Part shown: piece after piece, positions 14,650 to 22,135 of the stretch | Layout: every line of letters starts with the position of its first letter | Position numbering within the stretch: the stretch's first letter is position 1 | Assembly (NCBI GenBank): GCA_009760855.2 | Contig: WPIO01000058.1 | Coordinates: forward strand, 599,001 to 663,000 | Length of the DNA: 64,000 nt | Reading direction: 5' to 3' | From: Cristatella mucedo | Lineage: Eukaryota; Bryozoa; Phylactolaemata; Cristatellidae | The notes under the pieces: model-generated | The model's database searches: none | Told to the model about the DNA's origin: nothing | The model's input: only the letters and a program-made list of their open reading frames with translations | Program-made: the position numbers and the translations under genes

Positions 14650-16046
14650 ATCTATCTATCTGTGTCTTTTGCTATCTATATCTCAATTGCCGGCTTCCTG
14701 TCTGGCGTAAATACTTCTCTCTGTTTGACTCTCTTGGAGACTCTTTGAGAAAAGTAAAATCTCTTCTTGGAGCTAACTCTTGTGAAACTCTGCGTGCAAT
14801 TCTGCCAATATAGGAGGGATGGCTTGCGTAAGCTACTTAAAAGGCTCCATACAAACGATAGCGAGTCGAATCAACTGTACCTGTCCTCCCTTAAGGGTTT
14901 CACGACCAGTGTTACCAACGCACTATGGCTCGATGCAAACTCATTACACTTAATATGTAACGGCATTTGCGCATATAATTTTTTCAGCATGCCATGTCAC
15001 CTATTTGCCTGCCTTTTGCTTCGAGGGTAAGTTATGACCATCGTAGAACTTTTCCTTTAGATCAGTATTAGCTGTAGAGGCCTCTGCTACTTAACCTCAT
15101 TGCCTGTCCATCAGCAAAGACAGCCCGGTATAGGTTAGCCACGCCTGACACTTTGGCCATGGCAAACAAATGACAGTCACACTCCGCTTGAGCAAAGTAG
15201 ATGTTTCCTCTCTGCCTGCCGTTTGCCAAGTCGAACACATTCTTCTCATTAGGTTACGAGTTTTGTTTAGCTTTACCACATGTTTCCTACTGGAGTGCAG
15301 ACGGTGTAGCTTACCAGTGACCCTGCCTAGGCCTATATTTAACATTCTCAGATTGCAGTACGGGCATTACCCCCCTAGACGTTTCCCCCAGGACACTTTC
15401 CCCTCCTGGACATTTTCCCCTCTGGGGTAGGACATTTCCCCACCGGTATATGGTTTAGAGTTTTTAGGGCTTAGGGTTTAGTGTTTAGGGTTTAGAGTTA
15501 ATGGTTTTTAGGGTTCAGTGTTTAGCGTTTAGGGTTTGGAATTTAGGGTTTAGAGTTTTTAGGGTTTACGGTTTGCGGTTTAGCGTTTACGGTTTAGAGT
15601 TTAGGGTTTAGGGTTTAGGGATTTTAGGGTTTAGGGTTTGTTTGTTAGGGTTTATGGCGGGATGCGCCTCCGCCGCCTAAATTTACCCTTGCTCGTCTTC
15701 CGCGCTTTAACTAGTGCGTCTTAGGACGTAACTAGATCTCTTGAGCTCGAGTTATACTCAGTAGACCTCTAAGGATTAGCGCTCATTTGCAGGTACGCGT
15801 GGCACGCCGTAGCGCGCGCCTGCTTTGACGGATGCGAACAAGTGCCTGACGGCGTCGAGAGGGACCGAACTCCCGCGCGACCAAACTGTATAGCTCGCCG
15901 CAGCCGCTGCAACCACCGCCTCTGCTCGCTCCATTAGAAACCATCCTTCCAATTCATCCATTTTTCTAATTATACCGAGTTAATTTAATTTTAATAGAGC
16001 GTTAGCTTCATTTGATCATGTATATATATATATATACATATATATA

Positions 16047-16099
<53 letters not shown>

Positions 16100-18117
16100 A
16101 TTCTTAGTTACATTCATCAACATAATGGGAACTTTCCTAACCCGAGGGGAGAATGTCTGGGGAAGAAATGTCCGAGGGTCCACCGGGGGAAATGTCCGGG
16201 GGGGGGGAACATCCAGGGGGGAATGTCCTTCAACCGCTCAGATGACCAATTTACTTCAGCTAGCTCCATTAACTGCTCAACAGGAATCCTTCCCCCAGAC
16301 CCGTGTCACTTTTAAGCCATCGAAGCACTAGGCCACGCTTCGCTGGCTATGCAAGCGAGTGCCGTCCAATATACTTGCACCGCAGTGTGAGATCCCGTCT
16401 TTTCTCATATCCGTCGCCTCCGAGGTAAAAGACGGTGTGCGCATGTGTGCGCTGCTGTGCGCCGCCGTGCACTCGTTCTACCTGACCTCCATGCATCTGC
16501 AGATGCTCGAAATACAAGACTACATTGTCGCGAGGAGGCTGCCCAGAAATCTCGAGACTAAGATAAAAGAATACTACGAGCAGAGGTTCAACGGCAAGCT
16601 TTTCGACGAGCAGGCCATCTTCGGTGAAATGTCAGAAGCTCTGAAGCTGGTAAGAGATCGACTGCGGCTGCAGTCTACAGTCGACTTTCGCACGCGGCGT
16701 CATGCATTCGTTAATGCCGCGAATACGGGATCGCGATGGCTTCCTAGGCAACAGTGTCTCTTTGAAAGTTGCACAAACCGTAATTTATTTATTGGGCCTA
16801 GTCTTACACGCTCATGTCTCCTCGAACAGGAAATTCTTAATCACACTTCGAGAGCCGTCGTGTCAGAAGTACCCATCTTCCGCACGGCGGAGCCCAACTT
16901 CATCAACGACATGGTGTGTGCCCTGCAGCTGGAGATGTTTCAGAGCGGAGACGTCATCATCAAAGCCGGTTCCAAAGCAGCAGCTAAAATGTACTTAATC
17001 AAAGAAGGTATGCCAGCGTCTCGTCGTGCACGTGAAGACGACTTCTGATGACTGATAATGAAAATATCGCATTTCCGGCTATTACGTCGGCTTCATGAAA
17101 ATCTTCAGTAAAATTTTTTTGTAAATGCCCTTTTACTTGCCTATATTGTCCTAATTTTGCTAAGCGTAAGCTGAGTCCAAATGAGTGGTTCAGATTAGCA
17201 GTAGCTATTGTTTACTGCAATGGTAAACTGAAACGTCAGAATGCGTAACGGAAAAGAAGAGTACTTCCGGATTTAGCTTCCTAAGCCAATTAGATGCATA
17301 CTTAGACCAGCAACTGGCGGCAACAGTTCACAGTACTCAACTCGTTCTATAAAGCTTTGTATATTTAACGCAGCAATTTTAGCTGCTGCGCCACTTAAAG
17401 CAGCCTTCTTTGTTACTGATGACGGTTCCATGCAGCCTTTAAACTGCTAATGGTCGCAGCCTGTTGCTAACAACCTCGTAGCCCATTCGGTACCTACCTG
17501 TAGATTCTAGGCACTTGGGAGCAAATTTATCAAGAAGTAGTCTGCCGCTGACATTCGCGCTCGGTCGGCTTCTAACGCGACACTTTTCAGGCTGTTTAGC
17601 AAATGGTTTCCGCTTGCAGGAGTGCTTGAAATCTTAACTAAGAAGGGCGACTTCTTGAAGAACGTTCAGCGTGGGTCCTACTTTGGAGGTGCGTTGGCAT
17701 TAACGACAGTGCCAGGGGCGGCATGCATGTATACAACAATCCCACGCGCTTGGCTCCGTAGCGCCGGGAGACCCTGCTTTCGGATTCATTTCAGAAATCT
17801 CCATGTTGACCAGCTTGCCGCGAACGACCACGGTGAGGGCGGTGACCAATACGGCACTGCTGTCGCTGACAAAAGAAAAGTTTCAGGTTATATTCAGAGA
17901 CTACCCTCATATAAAAACGGCGCTGGCGATAATCGCCTCGAAGCGGCTACACAGCCTCGTCGAAGACGTGCATATCGACCGAGAGACACTATTCATTCAC
18001 CTGCACGCCGTCCACACCGTAATTAACGAGACGTCAGGATTGCGGGCCAGCTCGAGTAGCCAGCAAGGCAGACGCGACTCGACTGACGGCGCGGCCGGAA
18101 GTACCCCGAGTAGCTAG
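1554..18117 (+). CDS. HCN-like: Gene A: divergent HCN-like cyclic-nucleotide-gated cation channel, 9 exons, 600 aa
   Basis: Plasma-membrane tetrameric channel of the HCN/CNG/KCNH group. Exons: 1554-1846, 1961-2124, 3377-3636, 7234-7383, 7508-7726, 16503-16649, 16830-17007, 17620-17688, 17795-18117; together 1803 nt including the stop, in one frame. Order: short N-terminus (1-90), WLLHP before S1, S1-S2 ending in FRTG (about 98-153), S3-S4 (154-239), S5 (240-289), pore with TTGYG (310-314) and S6 (to 362), C-linker (363-411), cyclic-nucleotide-binding domain (about 430-545) with GSYFGE and PRTTTVRA keeping the residues equivalent to HCN2 G581, E582, R591 and T592. Unusual: S4 has lost several arginines, the filter is TTGYG not CIGYG, no clear HCN domain precedes S1, and intron 1 has a GC donor. 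Exon lengths match gene B, so it is a tandem paralogue. All frames are open, arguing against a pseudogene. The start at 1554 is the first ATG of the open frame. Splice junctions are inferred from homology, phase and consensus. Confidence 0.9.
1847..1960 (+). other. Gene A intron 1 with GC-AG splice sites (114 bp)
   Basis: Donor reads AG^GCAATA and acceptor TTACACAG^GCTATAC. Joining 1846 to 1961 gives IRLYWD, the same residues and phase as the gene B junction, which uses an ordinary GT donor (CAG^GTGAGC at 29798). No GT donor nearby keeps both frame and alignment. Confidence 0.8.
1961..2124 (+). CDS. HCN-like: Gene A exon 2 (S1-S2)
   Basis: 164 bp, entering in phase 2 and leaving in phase 1. 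Encodes [12 protein letters not shown] through DILLKFRTG, matching S1, the S1-S2 loop and S2. Acceptor ACACAG at 1955-1960, donor GTATGC at 2125. Gene B's counterpart is also 164 bp. Confidence 0.92.
3377..3636 (+). CDS. HCN-like: Gene A exon 3 (S3-S4, voltage-sensor region)
   Basis: 260 bp, phase 1 to phase 0. Acceptor TTCTTTCAG ends at 3376, donor AAG^GTAGGT at 3637. Encodes S3 ([15 protein letters not shown]) and S4 ([17 protein letters not shown]). Aligned with gene B, S4 keeps R214, K217, K223, R226 and R232. The arginines equivalent to gene B R511 and R514 are T208 and F211, R532 is H229, and Q523 is E220, so the sensor carries fewer positive charges and one extra acidic residue. Confidence 0.92.
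3791..3938 (+). mobile_element. SINE-1 copy (tRNA-derived, L2-type tail)
   Basis: Begins GCCGGTTTGGTATAGCGAATAAGG (box A-like), has TGGGCTCGAGCCC (box B-like), then a tail GAAGCGCCTGAATAGAGATT with its complementary arm GGGGCGCTATATAAA. The tail folds into the same two-step stem-loop as the L2 LINE 3' end in this window. Confidence 0.8.
3945..4067 (+). mobile_element. SINE-2 copy, 5' part (interrupted by L2)
   Basis: tRNA-like head with GGTCGTGGGTTCGAGTCC (box B-like), then CCACTGCAAGAGGCGGTGAT and AACCGTTTAGGCTCTTCT. It resumes at 4769 with CTATATAAATGAGGCTGCTG after the inserted L2. Other copies are at 8973-9140, 30300-30442, 39304-39435 and 44035-44190. Confidence 0.75.
4068..4768 (+). 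mobile_element. L2-clade LINE 3' fragment inserted in SINE-2
   Basis: The frame at 4112-4387 carries the C-terminal reverse-transcriptase ORF sequence seen in the better copy at 62282-63688 ([26 protein letters not shown]). It then runs through the 3' UTR to GCGCCTAG...GAGGGCGCTT and an ATT-repeat tail. It is itself interrupted by SINE-1 at about 4522-4660. Confidence 0.85.
4522..4660 (+). mobile_element. SINE-1 copy inserted in the L2 fragment
   Basis: TGGTTTGGTCCAGCGGTTAAGG (tRNA-like box A), CGTGGGCTTGAGCCCCG (box B-like), then the GAAGCGCC...GGGCGC tail ending AATGAATTATAT. The L2 3' UTR (GATATTACTCA / CCATTCGATCGCG) is split around it. Confidence 0.85.
4769..4805 (+). mobile_element. 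SINE-2 copy, 3' remainder
   Basis: CTATATAAATGAGGCTGCTG matches the end of the SINE-2 copies at 30300-30442 and (reverse strand) 44035-44190. This shows that the L2 inserted into an older SINE-2. Confidence 0.6.
4890..6375 (+). mobile_element. LINE of the L2/CR1 group with (ACATT)n tail, 5'-truncated and broken
   Basis: Non-LTR retrotransposon reverse transcriptase remnant. 5198-5896 encodes [19 protein letters not shown] and the catalytic [10 protein letters not shown] box (232 residues). A frameshift near 5893 separates it from the C-terminal part at 5917-6303 ([19 protein letters not shown]). Upstream, 5030-5095 reads as [17 protein letters not shown], a motif normally well before the YADD region, so an internal deletion is likely near 5095. 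It ends in four ACATT units (about 6349-6369). No endonuclease domain is visible. Inactive copy in gene A intron 3. Confidence 0.85.
6560..6597. repeat. 19-bp tandem duplication
   Basis: Two adjacent identical copies of CAGGCTGATCACTTCCTCT. Confidence 0.85.
7234..7383 (+). CDS. HCN-like: Gene A exon 4 (S5)
   Basis: 150 bp, phase 0 at both ends. The acceptor is a T-run followed by TAG (7231-7233); the donor is ATG^GTAGGG at 7384. Encodes [22 protein letters not shown] then [18 protein letters not shown], the HCN S5 and turret with the family motif LCHW..C. Gene B's counterpart is also 150 bp. Confidence 0.92.
7508..7726 (+). CDS. HCN-like: Gene A exon 5 (pore helix, selectivity filter, S6)
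   Basis: 219 bp, phase 0 at both ends. Acceptor AATCCAG to 7507, donor AGA^GTAAGT at 7727. Encodes [17 protein letters not shown], the filter TTGYGAYNP and S6. Animal HCN channels normally have CIGYG, as gene B does; TTGYG is closer to K+-channel filters such as plant KAT1. S6 ([14 protein letters not shown]) differs strongly from gene B's [18 protein letters not shown]. Confidence 0.93.
7738..8499. mobile_element. L2 LINE insertion with 5' inversion
   Basis: 7738-8028 is L2 reverse-transcriptase ORF in minus orientation ([20 protein letters not shown] at 7879-7938). From about 8030 the sequence is L2 3' end in plus orientation ([13 protein letters not shown] frame, 3' UTR, GCGCC...GGGCGC stem-loop, ATT tail at 8478-8499). 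The minus part lies upstream of the plus part in the element, the arrangement left by twin priming. Confidence 0.85.
8505..8618 (-). mobile_element. SINE-1-like tRNA head, minus strand
   Basis: Reverse complement starts GCCGCGCCGGTTTGGCCTAG (box A-like) and includes TTTTGGGTTCGAGCG (box B-like). It lacks the L2-type stem-loop tail and abuts the L2 ATT tail. Confidence 0.6.
8973..9140 (-). mobile_element. SINE-2 copy, minus strand
   Basis: Reverse complement carries a GAGTGTTCGAATCTTGC box B-like segment, CCAGCTGCAAGCGGTGGTGA, an ACAGCCGTTAGGAT core and the AAATGAGGCTG tail shared with the other SINE-2 copies. Confidence 0.7.
9544..9783. repeat. 10-bp minisatellite, about 24 perfect units
   Basis: GGGCAGCTTC repeated about 24 times without visible variation. 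Because 10 is not a multiple of 3, all three frames give the same 10-residue cycle ([10 protein letters not shown]), so long open frames cross it; they are not genes. Confidence 0.98.
10195..10265 (+). mobile_element. Solo L2/SINE-1 3' stem-loop tail
   Basis: About 70 bp containing GAGCGCCTAGAAAGAGATTA, its arm GAGGGTGCTTTATCGAGTGC and ATTATTATGATTATT. No ORF part precedes it. Confidence 0.75.
10325..10830 (-). mobile_element. (ACATT)n-family LINE 3' fragment, minus strand
   Basis: The minus-strand frame 10350-10709 ([38 protein letters not shown]) aligns throughout with the C-terminal end of the LINE at 5917-6303. Confidence 0.8.
10905..11020 (+). mobile_element. SINE-1 copy, truncated tail
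   Basis: TGGTTTGGCCCAGTGAATAC, GGTCGTAGGCTCGAGCCCCG and GTGAAGCTCCTGAATAGAGA; the second arm of the tail stem is missing. Confidence 0.7.
11035..11590 (+). mobile_element. Degenerate L2 reverse-transcriptase fragment
   Basis: Read in broken frames, it recalls the 62282-63688 ORF: a run like [20 protein letters not shown], then a pattern like VTSRLDFCNSLL (with stops), then a ...LLTNLHFF segment. Stops and frameshifts throughout. Confidence 0.6.
11600..11900 (+). mobile_element. Degenerate (ACATT)n-family LINE 3' end
   Basis: CGTACGTAGCTGATACTTCT and TTCACTTTCCCTTTGCTTCG-like segments parallel 5925-6260 of the better copy (end of the ORF and proximal 3' UTR). Confidence 0.5.
12150..12760 (-). 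mobile_element. L2 LINE 3' fragment, minus strand
   Basis: Minus frame 12355-12648 reads [22 protein letters not shown] and [20 protein letters not shown], equivalent to the C-terminus of the 62282-63688 ORF. The 3' UTR and stem-loop (GCGCACTCAGATAACTCAAT region) follow toward 12150. Confidence 0.8.
13376..13838 (+). mobile_element. SINE-1 copy split by an L2 3' end
   Basis: The SINE-1 head and start of its tail are at 13376-13483 (TTGGCCCAGGAGTTAAGG; GTGAAGCGCCTGAACAGA). The rest of the tail resumes at 13800 (AGGGCGCCATACGAATGAAT). An L2 fragment (about 13503-13799) lies between. Confidence 0.75.
13503..13799 (+). mobile_element. L2 3' end inserted in SINE-1
   Basis: ACATTTAAAAAGAAATACAC corresponds to the TTFKRNLKTY end of the L2 ORF. 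It is followed by the 3' UTR (GTGGGTCCTTGTGATTCGT) and a degraded stem-loop with ATTATTACTGTCATTACTA tail. Confidence 0.75.
14580..14662. repeat. (CT)n-rich microsatellite
   Basis: Interrupted CT/TTTC tract grading into CTAT units. Confidence 0.95.
15360..15440 (+). repeat. GGACATTTTCCCC minisatellite, left array
   Basis: About four degenerate units of the form GGACATTTTCCCC with short C-rich spacers. It is the inverse of the array at 16130-16230. Confidence 0.75.
15455..15652. repeat. Degenerate TTTAGGG telomere-like tandem repeat
   Basis: About 200 bp of GTTTAGGGTTTAGGG units with many variants (GTTTAGAG, GTTTAGCG, GTTTACGG), lying next to the left GGACATTTTCCCC array. Interstitial and diverged, inside an intron. 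Confidence 0.85.
16019..16100. repeat. (TA)n/(TG)n compound microsatellite
   Basis: TATATA runs alternating with TGTGTG runs. Confidence 0.97.
16130..16230 (-). repeat. GGACATTTTCCCC minisatellite, right array (inverted)
   Basis: GGGGAAATGTCCGGGG-type units in the opposite orientation to 15360-15440. With the left array they bracket the telomere-like block and about 470 bp of other sequence. Confidence 0.75.
16503..16649 (+). CDS. HCN-like: Gene A exon 6 (C-linker)
   Basis: 147 bp, phase 0 at both ends; acceptor CATCTGCAG, donor CTG^GTAAGA at 16650. Encodes [20 protein letters not shown] and [20 protein letters not shown], matching the HCN C-linker (Y..RKLP..(M/I)R..I.(D/E)YYEHR..GK.F(D/N)E). 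Gene B's counterpart is 147 bp, and mammalian HCN genes have the same exon size. Confidence 0.93.
16830..17007 (+). CDS. HCN-like: Gene A exon 7 (end of C-linker, start of cyclic-nucleotide-binding domain)
   Basis: 178 bp, phase 0 to phase 1; acceptor CGAACAG to 16829, donor GAAG^GTATGC at 17008. Encodes [20 protein letters not shown] then [20 protein letters not shown] and [19 protein letters not shown], matching the HCN segment around ..VFQPGD.I...G..G..MYFI..G. Confidence 0.92.
17620..17688 (+). CDS. HCN-like: Gene A exon 8 (beta strands of the binding domain, to GSYFG)
   Basis: 69 bp, phase 1 to phase 1; acceptor CGCTTGCAG to 17619, donor G^GTGCGT at 17689. Encodes [16 protein letters not shown] and QRGSYFG. 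Exons 7 and 8 total 247 bp, against one 241-bp exon in mammalian HCN genes, so the intron between them is extra relative to vertebrates. Confidence 0.9.
17795..18117 (+). CDS. HCN-like: Gene A exon 9 (phosphate-binding cassette, C-helix, C-terminus, stop)
   Basis: Acceptor CATTTCAG to 17794. Completes E494 and encodes [16 protein letters not shown], then [20 protein letters not shown] and SKRL. R503 and T504 match the cAMP-phosphate contacts of HCN2 (R591, T592), and R544 matches the C-helix arginine (R632). The serine-rich tail after 570 ends at TAG 18115-18117, so the post-domain tail is short. Confidence 0.92.
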
Positions 18118-18393
18118 GACCGCCGTCAGCCATTGCCGCCCACCTCCTCCGGAGTGGACGCTGGCTCGCAGACTGACATTCCCGCTCGGTAGCTTCTAAC
18201 GCTTCTCTCTCTCCTCGAATCCATAGACTAGCGCCGCGAGCTTTCGAACGGTAACGCTTACTTTTATCAGCACGAGTACGGTAGGCGCTGGAAAGCATGC
18301 TCACCGTGGGCTAACCTTTAGCGCCGCTAATCCAGGTCGCGTGGGTCTCTAGCGGATCTCCGGAGAGTCGAATTGTTCCCGTAAAGCCTAGAG

Positions 18394-18399
18394 AATAAA
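18394..18399 (+). terminator. Likely polyadenylation signal of gene A
   Basis: AATAAA 277 bp after the stop codon, the first good match downstream. The cleavage site itself cannot be seen. Confidence 0.6.
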
Positions 18400-18660
18400 C
18401 ACGACTACAGCTCTTGTCCCTATATATTGCACAGATTTTCTTCTTTTCCTGGAGCACGCAGACTGGTGCCGTTCGCCGCTCTATTCTCAGCTGCCGGTCG
18501 CTGATACGTGCTAGGAGCCGCCCCGAAGTAGGTGCTTGAGAATTTTTGGCTTGCCTTGCGGCCGGCCAATTGAATCGTACTTAGCTGCGGGGCCTATTGT
18601 TAGCGACAAATCGCACAAAGCTAGCTGCACCAAAGTAGTTAGTCGGGGTATGCATAAGAA
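18400..18660. other. Intergenic, nothing recognised
   Basis: Unique-looking sequence of mixed composition with no coding similarity that I can see. Confidence 0.5.
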
Positions 18661-18663
18661 ATA

Positions 18664-18667
18664 GCAT

Positions 18668-18701
<34 letters not shown>

Positions 18702-18916
18702 ACGTGAAAGAGAAATAGAGAAAGTATGTAAAAGAGAGAGAGAGAGAATGAGAGAAAATATGAAAGAGGGAGAAAGAGAAGAGAGAGAGAGAGAAGAGAA
18801 GAGAGAGAAAGAGAAGAGGAGAGAGAGAAAGAGTACGTGAAAGAGAGAGAGAGAGAGAGTACGTGATAAAGAGAGAGAGAGAGAGTGAGAGAGAGAGAGA
18901 GAGAACGTGAAAGATG

Positions 18917-18966
<50 letters not shown>

Positions 18967-18967
18967 A
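18664..18967. repeat. (GA)n imperfect microsatellite
   Basis: About 300 bp of GA repeats with scattered GTGAAAGA and GTACGTGA interruptions. The frames across it (SLSLSL/ERERER) are spurious. Confidence 0.97.
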
Positions 18968-19029
18968 TGTATGTGTGTTTCTCTGTTTGTGTTTCTCTGT
19001 GTATGTTTCTATGCGTGTGTGTGCGTCTG

Positions 19030-19081
19030 AGTTTCTCTCTCTCCTCTCTCTCTCTCACTCACTTTCTCTTTCTCTCTCTAC

Positions 19082-19138
<57 letters not shown>

Positions 19139-19155
19139 TGAGAGAGAGAGAGATC
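19030..19155. repeat. (CT)n, (TG)n and (GA)n compound microsatellite
   Basis: CT-rich tract, then an unbroken TG run at about 19084-19134, then a short GA run. Confidence 0.97.
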
Positions 19156-19723
19156 GCGAGCTACAAAGAGGGTGCGTGTTTGACCTTAATAATTCATCAT
19201 TGTGCGCTAGTAAACTTTCCGAGCCGTCAATTGTCCTAAACGCCCAGCAGCAATGCGACGTTTAGAATCACGGAAGCCGCAGGGAATCGCAGAGCAGGCG
19301 ACAGCAGCAAGCGCCGGTTAGAAGACCCTGCACACTTCGTGGCGGACCATCCGTCATGCACGTGCACGTGCTTGACGGACGTGCAGGTGTTGCTCAAGCT
19401 TTACAGGACAGCATTGGGCATCGCGCAGCTACGAGCGAAGCGTGGACACGTGGTCACCGCCGCTGCATTGGCGGCGGCTCTGCTGGAGCCACTTGACGCG
19501 TCCGCCGTGGATTACGCCAGAGGCTTTTCGTTCAAGCGGTGCGTTGAGCTCCACCGTGTGACAGCTCAAAGCCTGCACATTTCTCAGACTGCCAAATTTC
19601 AAAGGCGTAATGAGACCTTTCGCTTCCCGGGGACAAAGCCACAAATGGTGCCAGATTCCCTTGTCAAAATTGATGAAAAGTAGCTCCACAGCAGAAGCAA
19701 TGCAAAAACACGCACTAGGAGGC

Positions 19724-19733
<10 letters not shown>
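19156..19733. other. Intergenic, no convincing gene
   Basis: Contains a 114-codon + strand frame (19339-19683) starting at an ATG. It resembles no family I know and shows no splice context, so I do not call it. Confidence 0.4.
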
Positions 19734-19767
<34 letters not shown>

Positions 19768-19915
19768 TTATTTATTTCATTTGTATAGCGCCCCAAGATA
19801 ACTTAATCTCTATTTAGGCGCTTCACATATGCCTCAGGGCTCGAGCCCACGACCTCGGCCAGACCTTGGTTATGGCGAGCACCTTAGCCGCTGGACCAAA
19901 CCAGCTCGGCAAATC
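19734..19915 (-). mobile_element. SINE-1 copy, minus strand, with TA microsatellite at its tail
   Basis: Reverse complement: TTTGGTCCAGCGGCTAAGG (box A-like), GGTCGTGGGCTCGAGCCC (box B-like), GAAGCGCCTAAATAGAGATT with the GGGGCGCTATACAAATGAA arm. A (TTTA)/(TA) run (19734-19765) is attached to the 3' end. Confidence 0.85.
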
Positions 19916-20039
19916 GAGGAAGTTGGACTGTGGTACAAGTACAAGGTAGCTGTCGTAGCTTTAACTTGATTGAATTTTTCTGGTCTTGAACGTGGCAGAC
20001 TGGTCTATTACAGTTTGAAAGTCAGTAATTTTCAATGCT

Positions 20040-21145
20040 TATTTCTCTGCGCTTAGCAAGGCCAAATCAGAGAATCGATAGCCCAATTGGTGCTTTCAGA
20101 TAAGGCAGGATTATCTTCAGCTTGCTAAATTACCGTTCACAACTGGCAACTGATATAGTTATGGTGAGAAGAACTTGCAAGGCAACTCTCAAATTAGGAA
20201 ACGCATCTTCTCCATAACTGACGAGGAAAGACGTGAGTTCCAGTGGGGTCTTTAGTGCTGAGTCGTGAAGTACGGCAAACAGCATTTTATAGTCACATAC
20301 TTCGTTGTGCAGCTCTATTCTCTTAACGTCTGAACAATAGACGCCTCCGAGATTTAAACATTGCTACTGGAGCTCGATCTAGTCAATTGTCATCAAAAGC
20401 TGCTCGCTCGACTTCCAACCAGAAACCAAATTGGGCATCAAGCTCTGTAAGCCGGGAAAATCTATCTGTAATTTCTTGCCGGAGATGGTCTATGCTTTTC
20501 TACATTATTTTTTAAATCTCATCCTCTGCCATGAGAGCAACTTTTGAGAGAGTTCTCCAAGCATCTGTGTCCTTCGGTGGATTCTTCATTCAACTAAAAC
20601 TCCCCACAATTCATACCTTCTTTTGGCATCTAGTAGTGATTCTTGGTACAGGTCTTTTCGAAGTCTTGACAACTCAATCACAAGAGAGTAGAGATCACAG
20701 GAGGCTTTTTTCAAGTTAATCTTTGGATCCTACAGTCTTTTATGCACGTGGTCAATCTTCCTTGGGATGTTGTATCGAATCGACAACAGAGCCAAAATCT
20801 TAAAGTTCAAGATACAATGTAGGAGATACCCAGCTTCCATTCTTGTTTCAAGTGTTCCACTGGTGTCTTCAGACAGTTGCTAAAAAAGAATTACAATGCC
20901 GTCCAGTCCATCACGCATAGCTTTCAGAGCCTCCTCTACTCATGAGCTCCACCAGAGTCGCAGCGTAACGTTTGACAGTGACGGCTAAAACTTTCTTCAG
21001 TTCTTCTTACCTCATTTTTGATCGTGAAAAAATAATTAGCTGCTGTCTATTGTTCCAAAGAAGGTAACGACAACAGAATCTTGAGACTTGCAGCATTAAC
21101 TCCTGCCAGGTTCAATCTGTGGTTATCACAGTTTTCCAAAAACTG
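20040..21145 (-). pseudogene. hAT-superfamily (ZMYM-like) transposase pseudogene
   Basis: Read on the minus strand in broken frames: CDNHRLNLAGVNAASL near 21120; LETRMEAGYLLHCILNFKI, IPRKIDHVHKRL and DPKINLKKASCDLYSLVIEL around 20860-20650; and FPNLRVALQVLLTITISVA with SCER.FSKLKIIL at about 20130-20205. These are the catalytic-core and C-terminal dimerisation segments of hAT transposases of the DUF4371/ZMYM type. Frameshifts and stops are frequent, no zinc-finger part is visible, and I did not find terminal inverted repeats. Intergenic between the two HCN genes. Confidence 0.82.
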
Positions 21146-21149
21146 CCTT

Positions 21150-22135
21150 CTCATTCCTGGACAGTAGTCTCATTGGACACATGGCAAGTGGCCAGACGTG
21201 ATTGCTTCATTGTCTTAGTAAAGCCGGTTAAGCCTAGCTTGTGCGATCTAATAACTGTGTCGGCACTCAGCCACGGTGCGCTGGCTCGCCCTTGACGCGG
21301 AGTAGAAGGCCAGGCTCGCTTTTGACAGCAACGATCTGCCTGTGGCAGGCAGGAAAGAAGCGAGATGACGGAGTTAGGGCAGTTTAAACGCGAATAGAGG
21401 AGTGAACGACCTTGCGCTTGTTGCCCTGCGAGCCGAATACGCGGCGGTTGAGGCCCTCTCGGTGTTTCCGTGTCGTCGCGTGTGTGCAGCCAAAGAGTCA
21501 AGCTACAGCTTGGCCTAAGTCTGTGAACATGCTTAACTAGATCAGCCAGCAATGGTTAAGTCCGTTGAAACAAGAACTTGCTTGAAATCCATAATTTTTG
21601 TCTTAAATAAAATTTCTTTTAGAAAATCTGCACAATCCAGTTTGCTTTTGGGCACCCCCTTGGTCTAGGCACCCGGGGACATTGTTACCCCGCCCCCTTG
21701 CTACGCCTCTACCCGTTTGTCTACCATCTAGAGTTTTCGCTGTCACATGAGACGGAAACACGGGGTCAAGAGTGCTTTTTCAGCGGCACACAAAGGCAAA
21801 GGCTCTTTATTAGCTCTGAGGTAATCTGCTGCATTCTATTGCCGCATGTCCTATCGCCATCACCTCAACCTGCTTTAAAATGTTAACAAAAAGTGTGACA
21901 CCACCTCAATGGAAATAAGGTGGTCACCATAGTCAGTTTGTCTGACTTAGCAGCAAGTACAGCTAGACCGAGTAGAGAATCATCACTTAGTTTGTATGGA
22001 AATGATCAAGACAGCTTGATAAATCTTATTGCCTGATAGCTGGCTGGCGGGACAAGACCGGAAGGTCCAAGAAATCCAAGACCAGGTTTTTAAAGTGCAC
22101 CTTTGTAGCCATTGTTATTGTTACTGAGCAGTAAA
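21150..22135. other. Intergenic, nothing recognised
   Basis: May include the non-coding 5' part of the hAT element, but no terminal repeats or coding similarity are evident. Confidence 0.4.

Larger units (their letters stand above)
7727..16502 (+). other. Gene A intron 5 (8.8 kb)
   Basis: Holds an inverted L2 insertion starting about 11 bp after the donor, several LINE/SINE fragments, the 10-bp minisatellite (9544-9783), CT and TG/TA microsatellites, and the telomere-like block flanked by inverted GGACATTTTCCCC arrays (15360-16230). The stretches 8620-8970, 9790-10190, 12785-13375, 13840-14580 and 14670-15340 contain nothing else that I recognise beyond a ~35-bp L2 scrap at about 14391-14425. 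Confidence 0.8.

Noticed and set aside
15455-15652. TTTAGGG repeats as evidence for a plant genome or chromosome end
   Set aside because: The block is short, degenerate and internal, and the genes and transposons are animal-type.
18639-19265. SLSLSL / ERERER frames in GA/CT tracts (also at 25655-26103, 34995-35555, 39632-40189, 49592-50185, 53947-54433)
   Set aside because: Simple-repeat translations present in several frames and both strands.
19339-19683. 114-codon + strand frame in the intergenic region
   Set aside because: No recognisable domain, no splice or promoter context, and the overlapping antisense frame is equally open.
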